Of a DNA stretch of 64,000 nt, positions 21,955 to 32,885 are shown piece after piece. The notes under the pieces were generated by a model. It had not been told where the DNA came from. It saw only the letters and a program-made list of their open reading frames with translations, and made no database searches. Positions within the stretch are counted from its first letter, which is position 1. Each line of letters begins with the position of its first letter. The translations under genes were made by a program, and so were the position numbers. This stretch comes from Rhizodiscina lignyota. Taxonomy: Eukaryota > Ascomycota > Dothideomycetes > Aulographales > Rhizodiscinaceae. The DNA lies in the NCBI GenBank assembly GCA_010015805.1, contig ML978121.1:2356001-2420000 (forward strand), given 5' to 3'.

Positions 21955-24124
21955 CTACTTCACCTTGTCAGCATAGCTGGCATCCTCTTCCCTTGGATCT
22001 GCTGTGCTGAGTCCTTCTTGCTTCGGCTCCTCATCCCTCTTGTCTGCGTTGTCTTGACCTTGAGGAGCTTCGTTCTCGTTCTCCTCGTCCTCTTCATTGT
22101 CATCAGTATCGACGAGAACTCCCGAGTCTTGAGGACTAGACACGTTTTCTTCCTCTTCCTGCTTCACCTCGTCCGCCTTCTCTTCAGCTTCATCATTCAC
22201 CTCTCCTGCCTTATCTCCTTCATTATCAGCCACATTCTGCCCTTCCTCTTCCTGCTTCACCTCGTCTGCCTTCTCTTCAGCCTCATCTTTCACCTCTCCT
22301 GCCTTATCTCCTGCATCGTCAACCACACTCTGCCCTTCCTCAACGGCCTTCTTCGCACTTTCGATTCCTCTATCCAGCAGTGACTGCGCATATTCCTTGA
22401 CCTTCTGAGGAGTCATGCTTCCCTCGCCGTTTCCGTTCCACCGCCCAACTTTCTGCGCAAACTCATCGCTTATCTCCCTGGCCTCCCGTCTTGCCTTCTC
22501 ACCCAGCTCCTTGCCCTCTTTGATAGCTGCGTCATAACCCTTCCCCACACCCCTCTCAAACTTCTCAATCGTCTCGCTGATCCTCCTTTTATCGAGACTT
22601 TTCTTCACCCTCAGCCCCACCTCACCAACGCCATCTTCTGCGCTTCTGCCCAAGCTCTCCAGCTCACGATCCACACCACGCGCAGCATCGATTGCGCTCC
22701 TCGAAATTCTCCTCGTGTGTGTGGAATGAGCGGTCGATGAGCTGGTGCGCTTGTTGTAGCTCCGGAAGAAGAACCGCAGGAATAGCCAGGTCAGTGGGGC
22801 GAGATAGATCAGATTCAGCCAGATCGCGAAGCTCTGTCCCGTTGTATCAATGCACGAGATCAATTGGAACTCATCCTTCTTTGTCATTCTGTCCAATGTC
22901 TCTTGCACATAATCTGCCTCTGGCCCAAAGACTTCACCCCAGCTGTTGCGCACATTTTCCGCGAGGCCTTCTTGTCCAGCTGCGCGGAAGGCCAGCTTCT
23001 TAAGCCACGCTCCCAGCACTGCCGTCGCCGTTGGTGGTGCAAGGTCCGCCGCAGCGGTAGACATCGCAGATGCAGCAGCCGCCGTGGCAGCCTTGAAACC
23101 GTATTTGCCAGCGTAGATTACGCTGGATGGGATAGTATAACTGATGAAGAGGTGTCCAGCTGCGAACGTGAACCCGAGAACGAATTGAGCGATTTGCATC
23201 GTCGTGAGGGTCTTCTTGACGCGCCGAGGGACGTGAACGCCGAGCGCGGAGAGGGTGTAGTAGACATACTGTATAAGACTCATTAACTACTGATCAAGCT
23301 TGTAGAGAGTGTGAGAGACAAACCATTAGAGCGTGAATGAGTGAGTTCATGAACACAAACATCCAAATGGGCGGGCTCATGTATCGTATGCCGGCCCACA
23401 TGCAAAGCATTGCTCCAGCGTGGTGATACATTTGCAGTGTACTGCTCTTCTTTCCTTTCACCAGTATGATTGCAGTATCTACGACCTCGTAGAATTTGGA
23501 GAGATAGAAGAACCAGCCCCAAAACGCGAGTCCCTCGTTCCAGAGACGTCCCACGTCGGTTGAGTCTGGTAAGCCATTGAGACCGAGCTGGATAATCTTG
23601 TTCTTCACCTCCCACAATCCTTTGGTTGTATTGTATGTAACTGCGTCACCAAAGCCTCGCGGGCCTTGAATCTTGCATAGCGCATCTGCTGCGCCGGCGA
23701 ACCCATTCTGAGTGCGCAAACCGGGCCAGAGGATACCAAATCTTTCGTACTCGCGCTGTGAAGGCCAAGTATGTCTGAGGGCACGGATCATAGCCACGAA
23801 AGTGAGCCCGGAGAAAATTGCGAGGAAGACATTGTGGAGGATGACGAAGACGAAGAAGAGTCTCGTCGTGCTGATCCAATACGGCTTGAACCCTCGTTCG
23901 CGATTGATCTTGTTAACAATTATGACCGTGGTCGCGTAGATGGCCGCAATTGTAAGCGGAAGGTAGGGCGAGAGGAGGTCGTTGTAGAGCTTTGCGTCGA
24001 TGGGGAATGGAGATGCGAAACGAGAATCCCCATGTGGCGGCGGTATGGTCGGGGGCGCAGGATCGGGAGGGAATTTAAATAATGATAGCGGAGGTAGATG
24101 GACACTAACTGAAGGTCCTGCCAT
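21955..24124 (-). CDS. ELO-family fatty-acid elongase with long acidic tail
   Basis: Two exons (24124-23324 and 23268-21955; 55-nt intron with GTTTGT donor) give 704 aa. The first 330 residues are a multi-span ELO/SUR4-type condensing enzyme: after a Pro-rich start, membrane spans surround LAFWGWFFYLSKFYEVVDTA and the histidine box at about 231-237 reads LQMYHHAG (canonical HxYHH, first His replaced by Gln). This enzyme type extends fatty acyl-CoA with malonyl-CoA in the ER membrane. A further span near 430 (WLNLIYLAPLTWLFLRFFF) follows. The last 250 residues are soluble, Lys/Glu-rich and probably helical, with a 31-residue tandem repeat (DKAGEVxDEAEEKADEVKQE type). The ATG at 24124 starts before the first conserved block; an upstream GTG-type extension is ignored. 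The tail makes the protein about twice the usual ELO length. Confidence 0.85.
22150..22335 (-). repeat. 93-bp tandem repeat in elongase tail
   Basis: Two copies with a 93-bp period inside the coding sequence, encoding the motif EEKADEVKQEEE and DKAGEV. Copies are highly similar at the DNA level, which points to a recent expansion. Confidence 0.8.
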
Positions 24125-24749
24125 GGCGCGCAAGGCCACTCGAGGCTGCAATGTCGAACAATTCTTGTTGAGATTATTTGGAGTTTCGTTTTTGTTGCGG
24201 CGGAGAAAAAGATTGGTGGTGGCCCGCACCTTTGGCCGCGCACGCGACACGAAACTGTTGTGCCGAGGCAGCGAGTCAGTCAATTGCGTAGAACTCGCAG
24301 GTCGTGAGAGGCAGGACGTGAGAAGTGGTGAGGAGAGCTTTGAAGGCTGTTATCGCGGTCAATGGGGAGTGGAAGGTTGAGTTTGCTGCTCCAAGAATTC
24401 CAGGCATGAAGCATTTCCAGCAGTGACGTATTCGAGGCTTCATGCGGCTCTCTTCCGCACCTGCCCGCCAACCAACGACGCCATGAACACGTCAAGTCGA
24501 GGTGTTGAGAATGGAATGCTGCGGCTTCCTTAGCGCGTCACTTGACTGGAGATTCGTCTGATTGATGTACTATCGTCCTTCTCGTACGCAAAAAGCTAAA
24601 CTATGGACACAAATGGGCTAGAGGCAAGTCACTAAATCAACGCTTGCAGCACCCTCTTGGAACCAGACCATTGTCTGATTTCGGAGCCGACTCCGAAATC
24701 GACGACTTGAAAGAAATTCGACCCCATTGAAACATTCAAGTCGCTGTCA
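24125..24749. other. Intergenic region
   Basis: Upstream region of the elongase and 3' side of the AIM3-like gene. Short frames here have no protein-like character. Confidence 0.4.
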
Positions 24750-25864
24750 CTATCTTGGCTTGCTCGATACAGGTATAGGTGGAGCTGCTGGTGCGGCCTC
24801 CTGACTGTGCAATTCTCTCTTCTTTGGAGGCGGTGGCGGAGGCTTCTTCTTTATAGGACTTGATGGAAATGACGGTGATGTAGGCGACGAAGCTGTCGCA
24901 GCATTCGAAGAGTTGCTTCCCATACGAGCGAACCGCGCTTGGAGCTCGTTCAATTGGCCTCCGTGTCCCAGTCCTGACGGTGATGCCGGAGCTTCAGCAT
25001 GAGCGGGTGGGCTCGCCAGAGGCGGCGACACCGGATTCCGTGCTGCTAGCCCTGGTACAGGACGTGTAGCTCCTTGGTTGCCTCCTATTCCAAAGCCCGG
25101 TACACTCACGCCAGCCTGCCCGAGTCTGTTCAACGCGCCTTGATTCAGCACTCCCCGCTCTGGCTCTGCTGCAGCTTCATTATAGCTTGGCGGTGGAGTC
25201 GCTATACTCCTTGTTGGTAGTCTAGGGGGTAGACTTGGTACAGGTCTCGCTGCTGGCGCTGGCGCTGGCGCTGGCGAATGAGCAGCCCCATCACCTCTAA
25301 ATCTCGGCGGAGGTGGTAACCCGGCTGTGCTCAACCCTGTTGTATCTGGCCTGTAAGGCATTGGCGGTGGTTGCTCTTCTTCCTCTTCTTCCTCTCTCTG
25401 CTCCTGCTCCTTGCGAGCATATCTGGGCTGTGTATGATCGTGCGATAACGGCGCGCCTGGTGATGCAGGGCTTGCTCTAGAACTTGATACACCAGAGCCA
25501 AAAGAATCTGCTGTTCCCGTTCGCCTTGGAGGAGGGCCGAAGGATGACGGGTCTTTGAGGGCACCCAGAGGTGTGGACTGGTGGTTATCTGCATCGTAAT
25601 CAGACTGTCCACCGCCCTTGCTGCTGCTATGGCCAGTCCACTTCGCCTGGTCTCGACTGATTAGTGCAATGCTCACCCAACTAGAGAAGGACAGCTTGGA
25701 ATTGGATCTCGTACAACTGTTTCTACGCCTTTGATATTTCTCCGTATGCCCAGGCCCGTCCTCGAATGAGTGCTGTTGGTGGTACTTGGGCCATAGTCGT
25801 ACGGGTCTTTTTCTTTACCCGGGCGCCAACCACCTTTGGCGATGCTCTTGAATTTATCGGCCAT
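24750..25864 (-). CDS. AIM3: AIM3-like cortical actin-associated protein
   Basis: Two exons (25864-25677 and 25626-24750; 50-nt intron, GTGAGC donor, CATAG acceptor) give 354 aa. The start MADKFKSIAKGGWRPGKEKD and the block ALKDPSSFGPPPRR followed by GAPLSHDH match fungal proteins annotated as altered inheritance of mitochondria protein 3. The rest is Pro-rich, with PPPxPYRPDTTGLSTAGLPPPPRFRG in the middle and a KKKPPPPPPKKRE stretch near the C-terminus, good SH3 ligands. In yeast, Aim3 binds the amphiphysin Rvs167 at cortical actin patches; the same role is inferred here. It is divergent from the nitrilase gene across 445 bp. Confidence 0.7.
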
Positions 25865-26309
25865 AGTGGCAGGAGGGATTTGTTTTATATTACACTACGA
25901 TAATATGGGGATAAGAAGTATTGAAGAGGAATCTTAGGCAGGGAAGCTTTGTAAGACACGGACGGATACACGAGGAAGTAGAGCACGCGCGGGATGACGC
26001 GGGGAAGCGATGAACGAGGTCCAAGCTCTTCTTTGTTCACGAGCTTCTTCTGGTGTCTGCAGTTCTTCGTCCTGCATTGAACTCCCATACAGGAGAAGCT
26101 TCTTATATCGATTGATCGTATATTGCCTTCCAAGAAGTACTGCCTCAACTTGGCATGTGGGCAAGTTACTAATCCCGCAATACCCGTTTTACCCCTCATC
26201 TTGAAGCCATTGGATCAATACCTTCAACTCTATTTCTACTCTCGTGAGAATTTCGGATTCTGTCTCACCCCCAGTTGCATTCACTTCTTAATTCTTGACC
26301 AATTTCTCA
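25865..26309. promoter_or_regulatory. Divergent promoter region, AIM3-like and nitrilase
   Basis: Shared upstream sequence of two divergent genes. No diagnostic motif noted. Confidence 0.4.
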
Positions 26310-27668
26310 ATGGCACCTAAGAAGCTCAAGCTCGCTGTCGCTCAATCGCGCACTCTCTCCACCAAAGCGGAGACTTTGGACGCGTTACAGAGAACTACTC
26401 ACAACGCAGCACAACGTGGCGCTCGCTTAGTACTATTTCCTGAAGCATATCTAGGTGGCTATCCAAGAACTTGTAACTTCGGTGCTGCAGTTGGTGGTCG
26501 CCTTCCTGAAGGACGAGAGCAATTCCTTCACTACTTTAACGATGCGGTGGATCTCGGGGACACACCAGCTGGTGCCGGGGATGACTGGATCGAGCGAAAG
26601 CTACCTGTTGCTAAGGGCTCGAAGTATCGAGGCGATGGGACGAGGGAGGAGCTAGAGCGTATAGCGCGGGACACGGGCGTATTCGTGGTTACCGGGTTAG
26701 TAGAAAGGTCCGGTGGGAGTCTGTACTGCACGGTAGTGTATGTCTGTCCGGCCAATGGCGTGCTGGGGAAGAGGCGAAAAGTTATGCCAACGGGTAGTGA
26801 GCGCTTGATCTGGGCACAAGGAAATCCCAATACACTGAAGGCGGTCACAACTACGATCGATGGAGTCAAACTTACACTTGCCGCCGCCATATGCTGGGAA
26901 AATTACATGCCTTTGCTCAGACAAAGTCTGTACTCTCAGAATGTGAACCTGTATCTCGCGCCGACAGCCGATGCGAGACCAACCTGGCTACCCCTTATGA
27001 TCACCACAGCTTTCGAAAGTCGCGCTTTCGTGCTGAGCTGCAACCAGTGCACGAAACGGAGTCAGCTTCCAGAATGGATCCGAGGGTCGGCTGCTGAAAG
27101 TGAGCGAACAGCAAGCCCCATAGCGACGGAACGGCGCGTGAGGAGAGGCTCGACGATCAGCAAAACCGAAGATGACAACGAGATCTGCTGGCCCGCTTTC
27201 AAACCTACAGCGGTGAACGGAGAGGAGCATGACAGTTCCACGAGAAAATCGGGTAAGGGAAGACGTTCGTCTATGATCATCGAGACACCGGATCAACATG
27301 AGATCTGCTTGCCCGGCCCAAAGGACGGGGAGACGGATGGCAATGCCGTTGCTGGCACCGAAACGATGACAAACGGTCACCCACTGAGCCCACTCAGACC
27401 CACCTTTACCAAGGCCCAGTCAACATCGCAAGCAATCGAAGAGGAGGATGAATACGTTTCTCGAGGTGGTTCTTGTATCGTCTCACCTCTAGGAGAAGTC
27501 CTGGCAGGACCGTTATGGGAGTCTGAAGACGGCGAGCTTCTTGTTGTTGAAGCCGACTTTGACGACTGCGATCGTGGAAGACTAGACCTCGACGTTGCGG
27601 GATCGTACTCGAGGAACGATGCCTTCAAGCTCACGGTGGAAGGACTGGACTTGAATCCACCACCGTAG
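26310..27668 (+). CDS. Nitrilase with internal insertion
   Basis: Intronless, 452 aa, ATG at 26310. Carbon-nitrogen hydrolase of the nitrilase branch, converting nitriles to carboxylic acids and ammonia. The catalytic triad is visible: Glu45 in LVLFPEAYLGGYP, Lys157 in KRRKVMPTG and Cys195 in AAICWENYMPLLR. The C-terminal core resumes with SRGGSCIVSPLGEVLAGPLW. Between the NQC segment (about 27,045) and that block lies about 135 residues where relatives have a few tens; the insert contains a 120-bp duplication, giving two motifs of type RRGSTI...DNEICWP and RRSSMI...QHEICLP. Usual length is 320-370 aa, so the insert accounts for the excess. No signal peptide, so cytosolic. Substrate cannot be told from sequence. 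Confidence 0.92.
   Translation: MAPKKLKLAVAQSRTLSTKAETLDALQRTTHNAAQRGARLVLFPEAYLGGYPRTCNFGAAVGGRLPEGREQFLHYFNDAVDLGDTPAGAGDDWIERKLPVAKGSKYRGDGTREELERIARDTGVFVVTGLVERSGGSLYCTVVYVCPANGVLGKRRKVMPTGSERLIWAQGNPNTLKAVTTTIDGVKLTLAAAICWENYMPLLRQSLYSQNVNLYLAPTADARPTWLPLMITTAFESRAFVLSCNQCTKRSQLPEWIRGSAAESERTASPIATERRVRRGSTISKTEDDNEICWPAFKPTAVNGEEHDSSTRKSGKGRRSSMIIETPDQHEICLPGPKDGETDGNAVAGTETMTNGHPLSPLRPTFTKAQSTSQAIEEEDEYVSRGGSCIVSPLGEVLAGPLWESEDGELLVVEADFDDCDRGRLDLDVAGSYSRNDAFKLTVEGLDLNPPP
27141..27320 (+). repeat. Diverged 120-bp duplication inside nitrilase
   Basis: The stretch around 27,141-27,200 and the one around 27,261-27,320 align at a constant 120-bp offset (for example GAGATCTGCT at 27,180 and 27,300). 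Both encode an RRxS...EICxP motif. Confidence 0.7.
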
Positions 27669-28183
27669 ATGGCCATTCACGGATGCGGAAGGGAACGCGA
27701 AATTGCAGGGCACACTCCCTATTAGTTCACTGCAGTACCCACACACGCTGGAGCTTGTGTACGATAAGACTAAGGAGATGCAGACTGCATTATCTTGTTG
27801 AAAAGGCATTGAAGAATGGAATTGAACAGATTATGCTGATCGGACTGATCAGTGAACTAGCTTTGAAGGTTTGAAGATGGTGGCAAAACAGCTGAGCTTG
27901 ATAAAGGTGGAGCACGATGAAAGTTTGCTGCTCTTCAGGACAAGTGTACCATCTACGAAACGTTCACTTACTTAGATAATGTAAATCCAGAATGCATAAT
28001 TTGATGAATGTAACTTTTATTGATTTGAAGACCATGTACCCAGAACTCGTATGAAAACTAAAACCAAACCTTGTTGTCACTTCAAAGCAGGTGATTTGCG
28101 GACCATAATTAACGCCGAACGCCAATCAGAAGTTGACCGTCAGATCGTGAAACCTTTCCCTGCAGGGCCTTCTCAGCTCTCTG
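27669..28183. other. Convergent intergenic region
   Basis: 3' sides of nitrilase and the Cys-rich orphan. AT-richer than the flanking genes; nothing recognised. Confidence 0.4.
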
Positions 28184-28849
28184 TTAGTCCTGCACCTCCA
28201 TACCGTTAGACCAGTCGTTGAACTCTTCAGAGTTCGGATCGCGCTGTGCCTCGTTGACTTCTCCCATAGAGAGGTTGGAGAGCCTACCACACGCGCGCGC
28301 AATCTGCCTGGCATCTCTCTGAGCCTGAGCGGCAGCATTTCTCTGAGCCTCAGCATCGGCATCTTGCTGTGCCTGAATATCAGCCAACCTAACGGGGTCG
28401 GAAGCTATGGTACCCAGACGCCAGAGCTGCTCGGTCTCAAGCAATCTGCTGAGAACCGCAATACAAATATGTCGCAGACTTCTTTCATCCGCGGCGTCAT
28501 ATAAAAAAGGATCTTTCGCGCGCAGCTCGTCGTACCGCGTCTTCTGCCGTTCCTCGTGGTCGTACTCATGGGTTAGGAGTTCCAAGTCCTCTTTCGTACA
28601 TGGCTCGCATAGGATTAGGAACATGCGGGACGCTCCTTCAGCTTCAGATAGTGGGCCACAGCAGTTGATGCCGCAGCGTTGGGGCTGCACTGTCTGGGCC
28701 ATGTGAAAGCATTTGAGGAAGTGGAAGTTGGTGCCGTCGCCTGGGCACCCGTTCTTGAAGCGTGAGAAAGCTGAGACAGCATCCACTTCTGAGAGTTGAA
28801 TGACCCACTCCGGGAAGCGGGGTCGAGATCCGGCGTAGCTGCTCGACAT
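28184..28849 (-). CDS. Small Cys-rich orphan A
   Basis: 221-aa frame from the ATG at 28849, MSSSYAGSRPRFPEWVIQLS; the frame continues upstream without another early ATG in good context. The central part has LKCFHMAQTVQPQRCGINCC and, after a short loop, FLILCEPCTKEDLELL, giving a Cx2-3H...CxxNC...FxxCxxC arrangement that could bind zinc. A long helical, Gln/Ala/Arg-rich stretch (QAQQDADAEAQRNAAAQAQR) follows, probably coiled coil. No signal peptide. I do not recognise the family. The neighbouring divergent gene at 29207 carries the same Cys/His layout, so the two may be old paralogs. Confidence 0.6.
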   Translation of the reverse strand: MSSSYAGSRPRFPEWVIQLSEVDAVSAFSRFKNGCPGDGTNFHFLKCFHMAQTVQPQRCGINCCGPLSEAEGASRMFLILCEPCTKEDLELLTHEYDHEERQKTRYDELRAKDPFLYDAADERSLRHICIAVLSRLLETEQLWRLGTIASDPVRLADIQAQQDADAEAQRNAAAQAQRDARQIARACGRLSNLSMGEVNEAQRDPNSEEFNDWSNGMEVQD

Positions 28850-29206
28850 GCTTGTGAGTTCTCGAAGTGGTCTTTGTTGGTTGGGGAAAGACGGTTGAAA
28901 GGGAAAGGGAAACCCACGGAAATACACAGCAAATTGTGTGAGATTCGAACGTGAGACTGTGATGTTGTTGGGTTGTGAACTTGTGTTGTTGACAATGAGG
29001 TGTGTTGCCTAAACAACACAGAGAGTGTTCTTCACTTCCTCACTTCACTTCTCCCTCATTGACCTGGCACCATCTCAATCTTCAACAGAGCTCAACTCGA
29101 GCTCAACTCGAGTCCACGTTTCAAAAGATAAGGACTCTAGCTAGAAGACCCCAGGCTCCTCCCTTCAACCCCATCTTGCGTGTCAGATCATCACATCAAA
29201 ACCGAC
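28850..29206. promoter_or_regulatory. Divergent promoter region of the Cys-rich pair
   Basis: About 0.36 kb between the two Cys-rich orphan genes. It carries a direct double GAGCTCAACTC near 29,090-29,110. No other element is recognised. Confidence 0.4.
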
Positions 29207-29716
29207 ATGGCAACAGGCTCAGCAGGCAACGTGACTCCCGAGTCGTCGAATACGGCTGCCACAAACCCCTTCCTGCCATGTCGCCGCCTTCCTCCGGGAC
29301 AACATCGCCTGAAGTGTGGTCACCGCGTCGTTGCATTAGACGACCAGAATGACCAGTCCATCTGCGCAACGAACTGCGTCATGACCGTCTTCTGCTCGAG
29401 ACTGCAATTTCTGTGCACCGAGTGCCTTGAAAACTGCTTTTACTGTGCCCTTTTCGATAAAGCGCGCGAAAATGAGCAGGTCTTACGAAAGTCGGAGGAG
29501 ACGGTTCGAGAAGAATACAACGCACACCTATCCGTAGTAAGGTCGATCCTCTGCAGTGAAAATGGATTTTATCTTGACACAAAGAAAGCGGAGGAGGTCG
29601 ACAAAAAAGAAGAAGTGTTGAGTCGAGCCTTTTGCAAGATGGAACTGAAGGATAACTTCGAGGACGACCTGAAGAACAATCTGGCTGCAGTTTTTCGATT
29701 AATGAACCTTATGTAG
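29207..29716 (+). CDS. Small Cys-rich orphan B
   Basis: 169-aa frame starting at the ATG at 29207 (MATGSAGNVTPESSNTAATN). Residues about 25-85 contain LKCGHRVVALDDQNDQSICA, then TNCVMTVFCSRLQFLCTECL and ENCFYC, a run of Cys with one His that suggests a small zinc-binding fold. The C-terminal half is Glu/Lys-rich and helical. It shares the CxH...CxxNC...FxCxxC order and a following charged helix with the divergent neighbour. No signal peptide; intracellular. Function unknown. Confidence 0.55.
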   Translation: MATGSAGNVTPESSNTAATNPFLPCRRLPPGQHRLKCGHRVVALDDQNDQSICATNCVMTVFCSRLQFLCTECLENCFYCALFDKARENEQVLRKSEETVREEYNAHLSVVRSILCSENGFYLDTKKAEEVDKKEEVLSRAFCKMELKDNFEDDLKNNLAAVFRLMNLM

Positions 29717-30569
29717 CTCCTTTATTGGACGGACATCAAGGTGTGACGATGCAGAAAAGCGATTACTTGCTCTAAAGGCCTAGCTAAAATAAATACTTAT
29801 ACCCACCAAGCTTGAAAAACTTGTTGATACATTGTCATAAGAGTTCTGAAAGCGTGTCTCGTCAAATTCGAACTTGGATGTCGTCCTTGATCGGCTCGGA
29901 TCCGTCCATTGGCTGGTTAGGATATGCAGAGTATCTCCTTTATACAATGTAGAGTGTGAATGTTAAAAACTGTGCAGTCCTTGTCGGATAATGTCTAAAG
30001 CGAATTCAATCAAGCTTTCAGTGATGCTCTCTCGCTTGTGTTGAAGACAAAACTCCGTGAGGAAATTGCAATTTTGAGGTGGGGCGTAACTTTTATCCAT
30101 TATTGGTCTAGCTCAACCCCTGGTATCGAATCTCTACCATGTTTTTAATCCTTAGGCTGTTCTAGCCGCGTACTACGGACTAGGGGTACTTACCTGCACA
30201 ACTTTCATGGAACTGCCGACATGCACACACATTTTTCCAAAGGAACTCCACGGATAGTCCAATCGTGTACTCGGTCTATCATTGCAAGCTGTGCGAACAA
30301 TGCCTTCAAATTCCCCGCCCACGGAGTGCTCACCGCACTACCAAAAGGCGGGGATTGTGATGGCTGATCTTCCATCATGCAGGTACAATCATTTAGCCGC
30401 CAATATGAGCCCAGCATTCAGTGTTTTCGCTGCGTCATCTCTCCCAGGACAAAGTTTGTTTGTAGTGTCTGGAAAATATATGAGCATGGCGCCGGCACGC
30501 AGAGTAAGTGCGTTCTGATGACGGTAAGCTGTGGAATTCGTCAATTCGGTCCGGTTCCATACAGTCACG
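29717..30569. other. Intergenic region upstream of GH31 gene
   Basis: Contains the 3' side of the Cys-rich gene and the promoter of the secreted glycosidase. No gene, tRNA or repeat is recognised. Confidence 0.4.
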
Positions 30570-32885
30570 ATGAGAATCAATCAATTCGCTCTCGCCCTTT
30601 GCTTCTCGTCTTTTTCCTTTGCTCAATATGCTGTTCACGCTCCGAGGTCGGATTCGAGTTCATTAAGTGTGAGCAATGGATACAAGACTATCTTGGACAA
30701 GTCCCAGGTTCTGGTGGGAAAGACCAACACGACGGTCAAGCCGGTCTCTGGCAATGACGCCAAAATCACCACCAAGCTCATTAGCCCTCTTGGAGGATCA
30801 CCTACTACGATACGTGTCGACGTAGAGAGCAAATTCAACTTCGTGGGCGCAAGGTTCAACGTTGGTGCCGATGATACGTTCTACGGTGTGTGGGAATACC
30901 CTTGGAGTGACAGCGTTGATGACGACGGGATCATGTTCAATTTGATGGGCGTGGGCAATGCGGATGGTGTCAATTGGGACAATGCTCGCGCGCCCTTCTT
31001 CTTCTCCACGGCAGGATACGGTGTCTATGCGGACACCCTTGACATGGGATCTTACAACTTCAAGTCTCCCGGACAGGCGGAATTCATCTTCAACACTAGC
31101 AGCTTGACGTACTACATTATCTTCCCCAAAGAAGAAGGCGATTACAAGTCCATCATTGAGCAGTACGTTGCTGGGCTGTCAGAGACAGTTACTATGCCGC
31201 CAGACTCAGGATACGGACCGACTTTCTGGTCAGACGATTTCGAGCAGGATTTCCACGACGGAGTCAAAAATGCGCAGGAGAACTATTTTGACGTCGTAAA
31301 CCACCTTTATGATTATCAGATTCATGCCTCGGCAATGTTTGCTGATCGGCCGTATGGCACTGGCAACATGTCGTGGGGTAATTTCGACTTTGATCCTGTG
31401 TTCTACCCCACGCCCAAAGAATTCATTGCCAATCTCTCAAAATCTGGCTACGATTTCCAGGTGCGTGTCAAGGATTGAGATACCGTTGTATGAGCTTCAC
31501 ATCAAGACTGACAGGTTATAGGTCTGGGCCGCCAATCGAGCATTCCTTGATACCGAGCTTTACAACGTGTCCGTCAAGAACGGATGGCTCTTCCCCGGTA
31601 TTAGTGCAGAACAGTTTCTCGGCCCTGCCCTTAACCTCTCGATCCCGGCTGCGTATGATTATTTCAAGGAGCGTCTGAGATACTTCCCATCTGTGGGCGT
31701 GAAAGGTTTCAAGATCGATCGCGGAGAGGAAGGCGAGATGCCTTGTACGTCATACAAACCATGGCATCAGTGCCCACTACTTAAGTCTGTGACTGACTTT
31801 CCCAGTTTATGAACAAAATATCCAGCAGTCTCTCTTTGAACAGCTCTGCTTTGATGTCATGGCAGAGAAATGGGGCCCACACGGCTTTTACACATTTGCT
31901 CGGAACGTCGTCGATCGGTCACGGTCGAAGACCAATGTCTGGAATGGTGACAGCCACTCGAACTACAGTGGTCTTGCATACAGCGTGACTAGCGGCCTGA
32001 GGGCAGGTCTTCTCGGATATTCCACGTGGGGCTCTGACACAGGTAAACAGTTATTGTGCTGCTTGCGATGCATCGCTTGCTAATCAGTCGCCAGGTGGAT
32101 ACGTGCGCGGACCAAATGATCCATCCCAGGAATTGTGGGCTCGGTGGATGTGGTTCTCCGCGTTCTCTAGCGTCTATGAGCTCCCGCTGGGTACAAACCA
32201 TACACCGTACTATCCCCCGTATACATCGAGCTTGGTCAATGTTATGAAAGACACCGCGAACCTGCACCACGACCTGATTCCGTACATCCGAAGCTTTACG
32301 TATGAGTCGACGCAGACGGGTCTACCAGTGATGAGAGCTTTGTTCCTCGAGACACCCAAGGACAAGAAGGCCTGGGGGATAAAGGACGAGTACTTCTTCG
32401 GGACCGAGTTGCTGGTGGCTCCAATCATTACTCCTGGAGGCTCGCGCTCAGTCTATTTCCCGTCCGGAACGAAATACCTCGAATACTTTGGCAAGAAGAA
32501 CGTGTACTCCGGAGGCACCACTACCAAGGTCAGCTTAGGTGTCGACAGTGTACCGGCGTACGTGAAAGCTGGCGCCATTGTGTCGAGAGGCGACATTGTC
32601 AAAGGGAACAATCTGTGGACAAAGAATTGGGAGCCGCAGCTCACGATTGAGATCTATCCGAGCTGGGACGTCCCGACGAATTCGTTCGCTTACTGGAATG
32701 GTGAGCAACCGGTGGAAATAACAGTCTCCACCGATAGCAAGTCTAAGACGGTGGAAATATGGTTGAGTGGCTCGCTGGCTGTGGACGCTTCATATGCCGT
32801 ATACACCAGAAACGGCTGCAAAGAAGGCAAGCTGATCGGATATGGCGGGGTGAAGCTGAGCGGAATTGAAACGCTATTTGAGTAA
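30570..32885 (+). CDS. Secreted glycoside hydrolase family 31
   Basis: Four exons (30570-31460, 31522-31744, 31806-32042, 32095-32885; introns of 61, 61 and 52 nt) give 713 aa. The start MRINQFALALCFSSFSFAQY is a signal peptide, so the enzyme is secreted. An N-terminal galactose-mutarotase-like beta-sandwich is followed by a TIM barrel. The catalytic nucleophile is Asp363 in VKGFKIDRGEE and the likely acid/base is Asp420 in VWNGDSHSNYSG, both family-31 signatures; the GSDTGGYV and RWMWFSAFSSVYELP blocks also match. GH31 holds alpha-glucosidases, alpha-xylosidases and relatives; KIDRGEE rather than WIDMNE argues against a plain alpha-glucosidase and fits an alpha-xylosidase-like or other subfamily. 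Plant-polysaccharide breakdown is a reasonable inference. Confidence 0.9.

Noticed and set aside
22018-22383. Leu/Phe-rich plus-strand frame opposite the elongase tail
   Set aside because: Antisense of the Lys/Glu repeat; its hydrophobic look is a by-product of GAR/AAR codons read in reverse.
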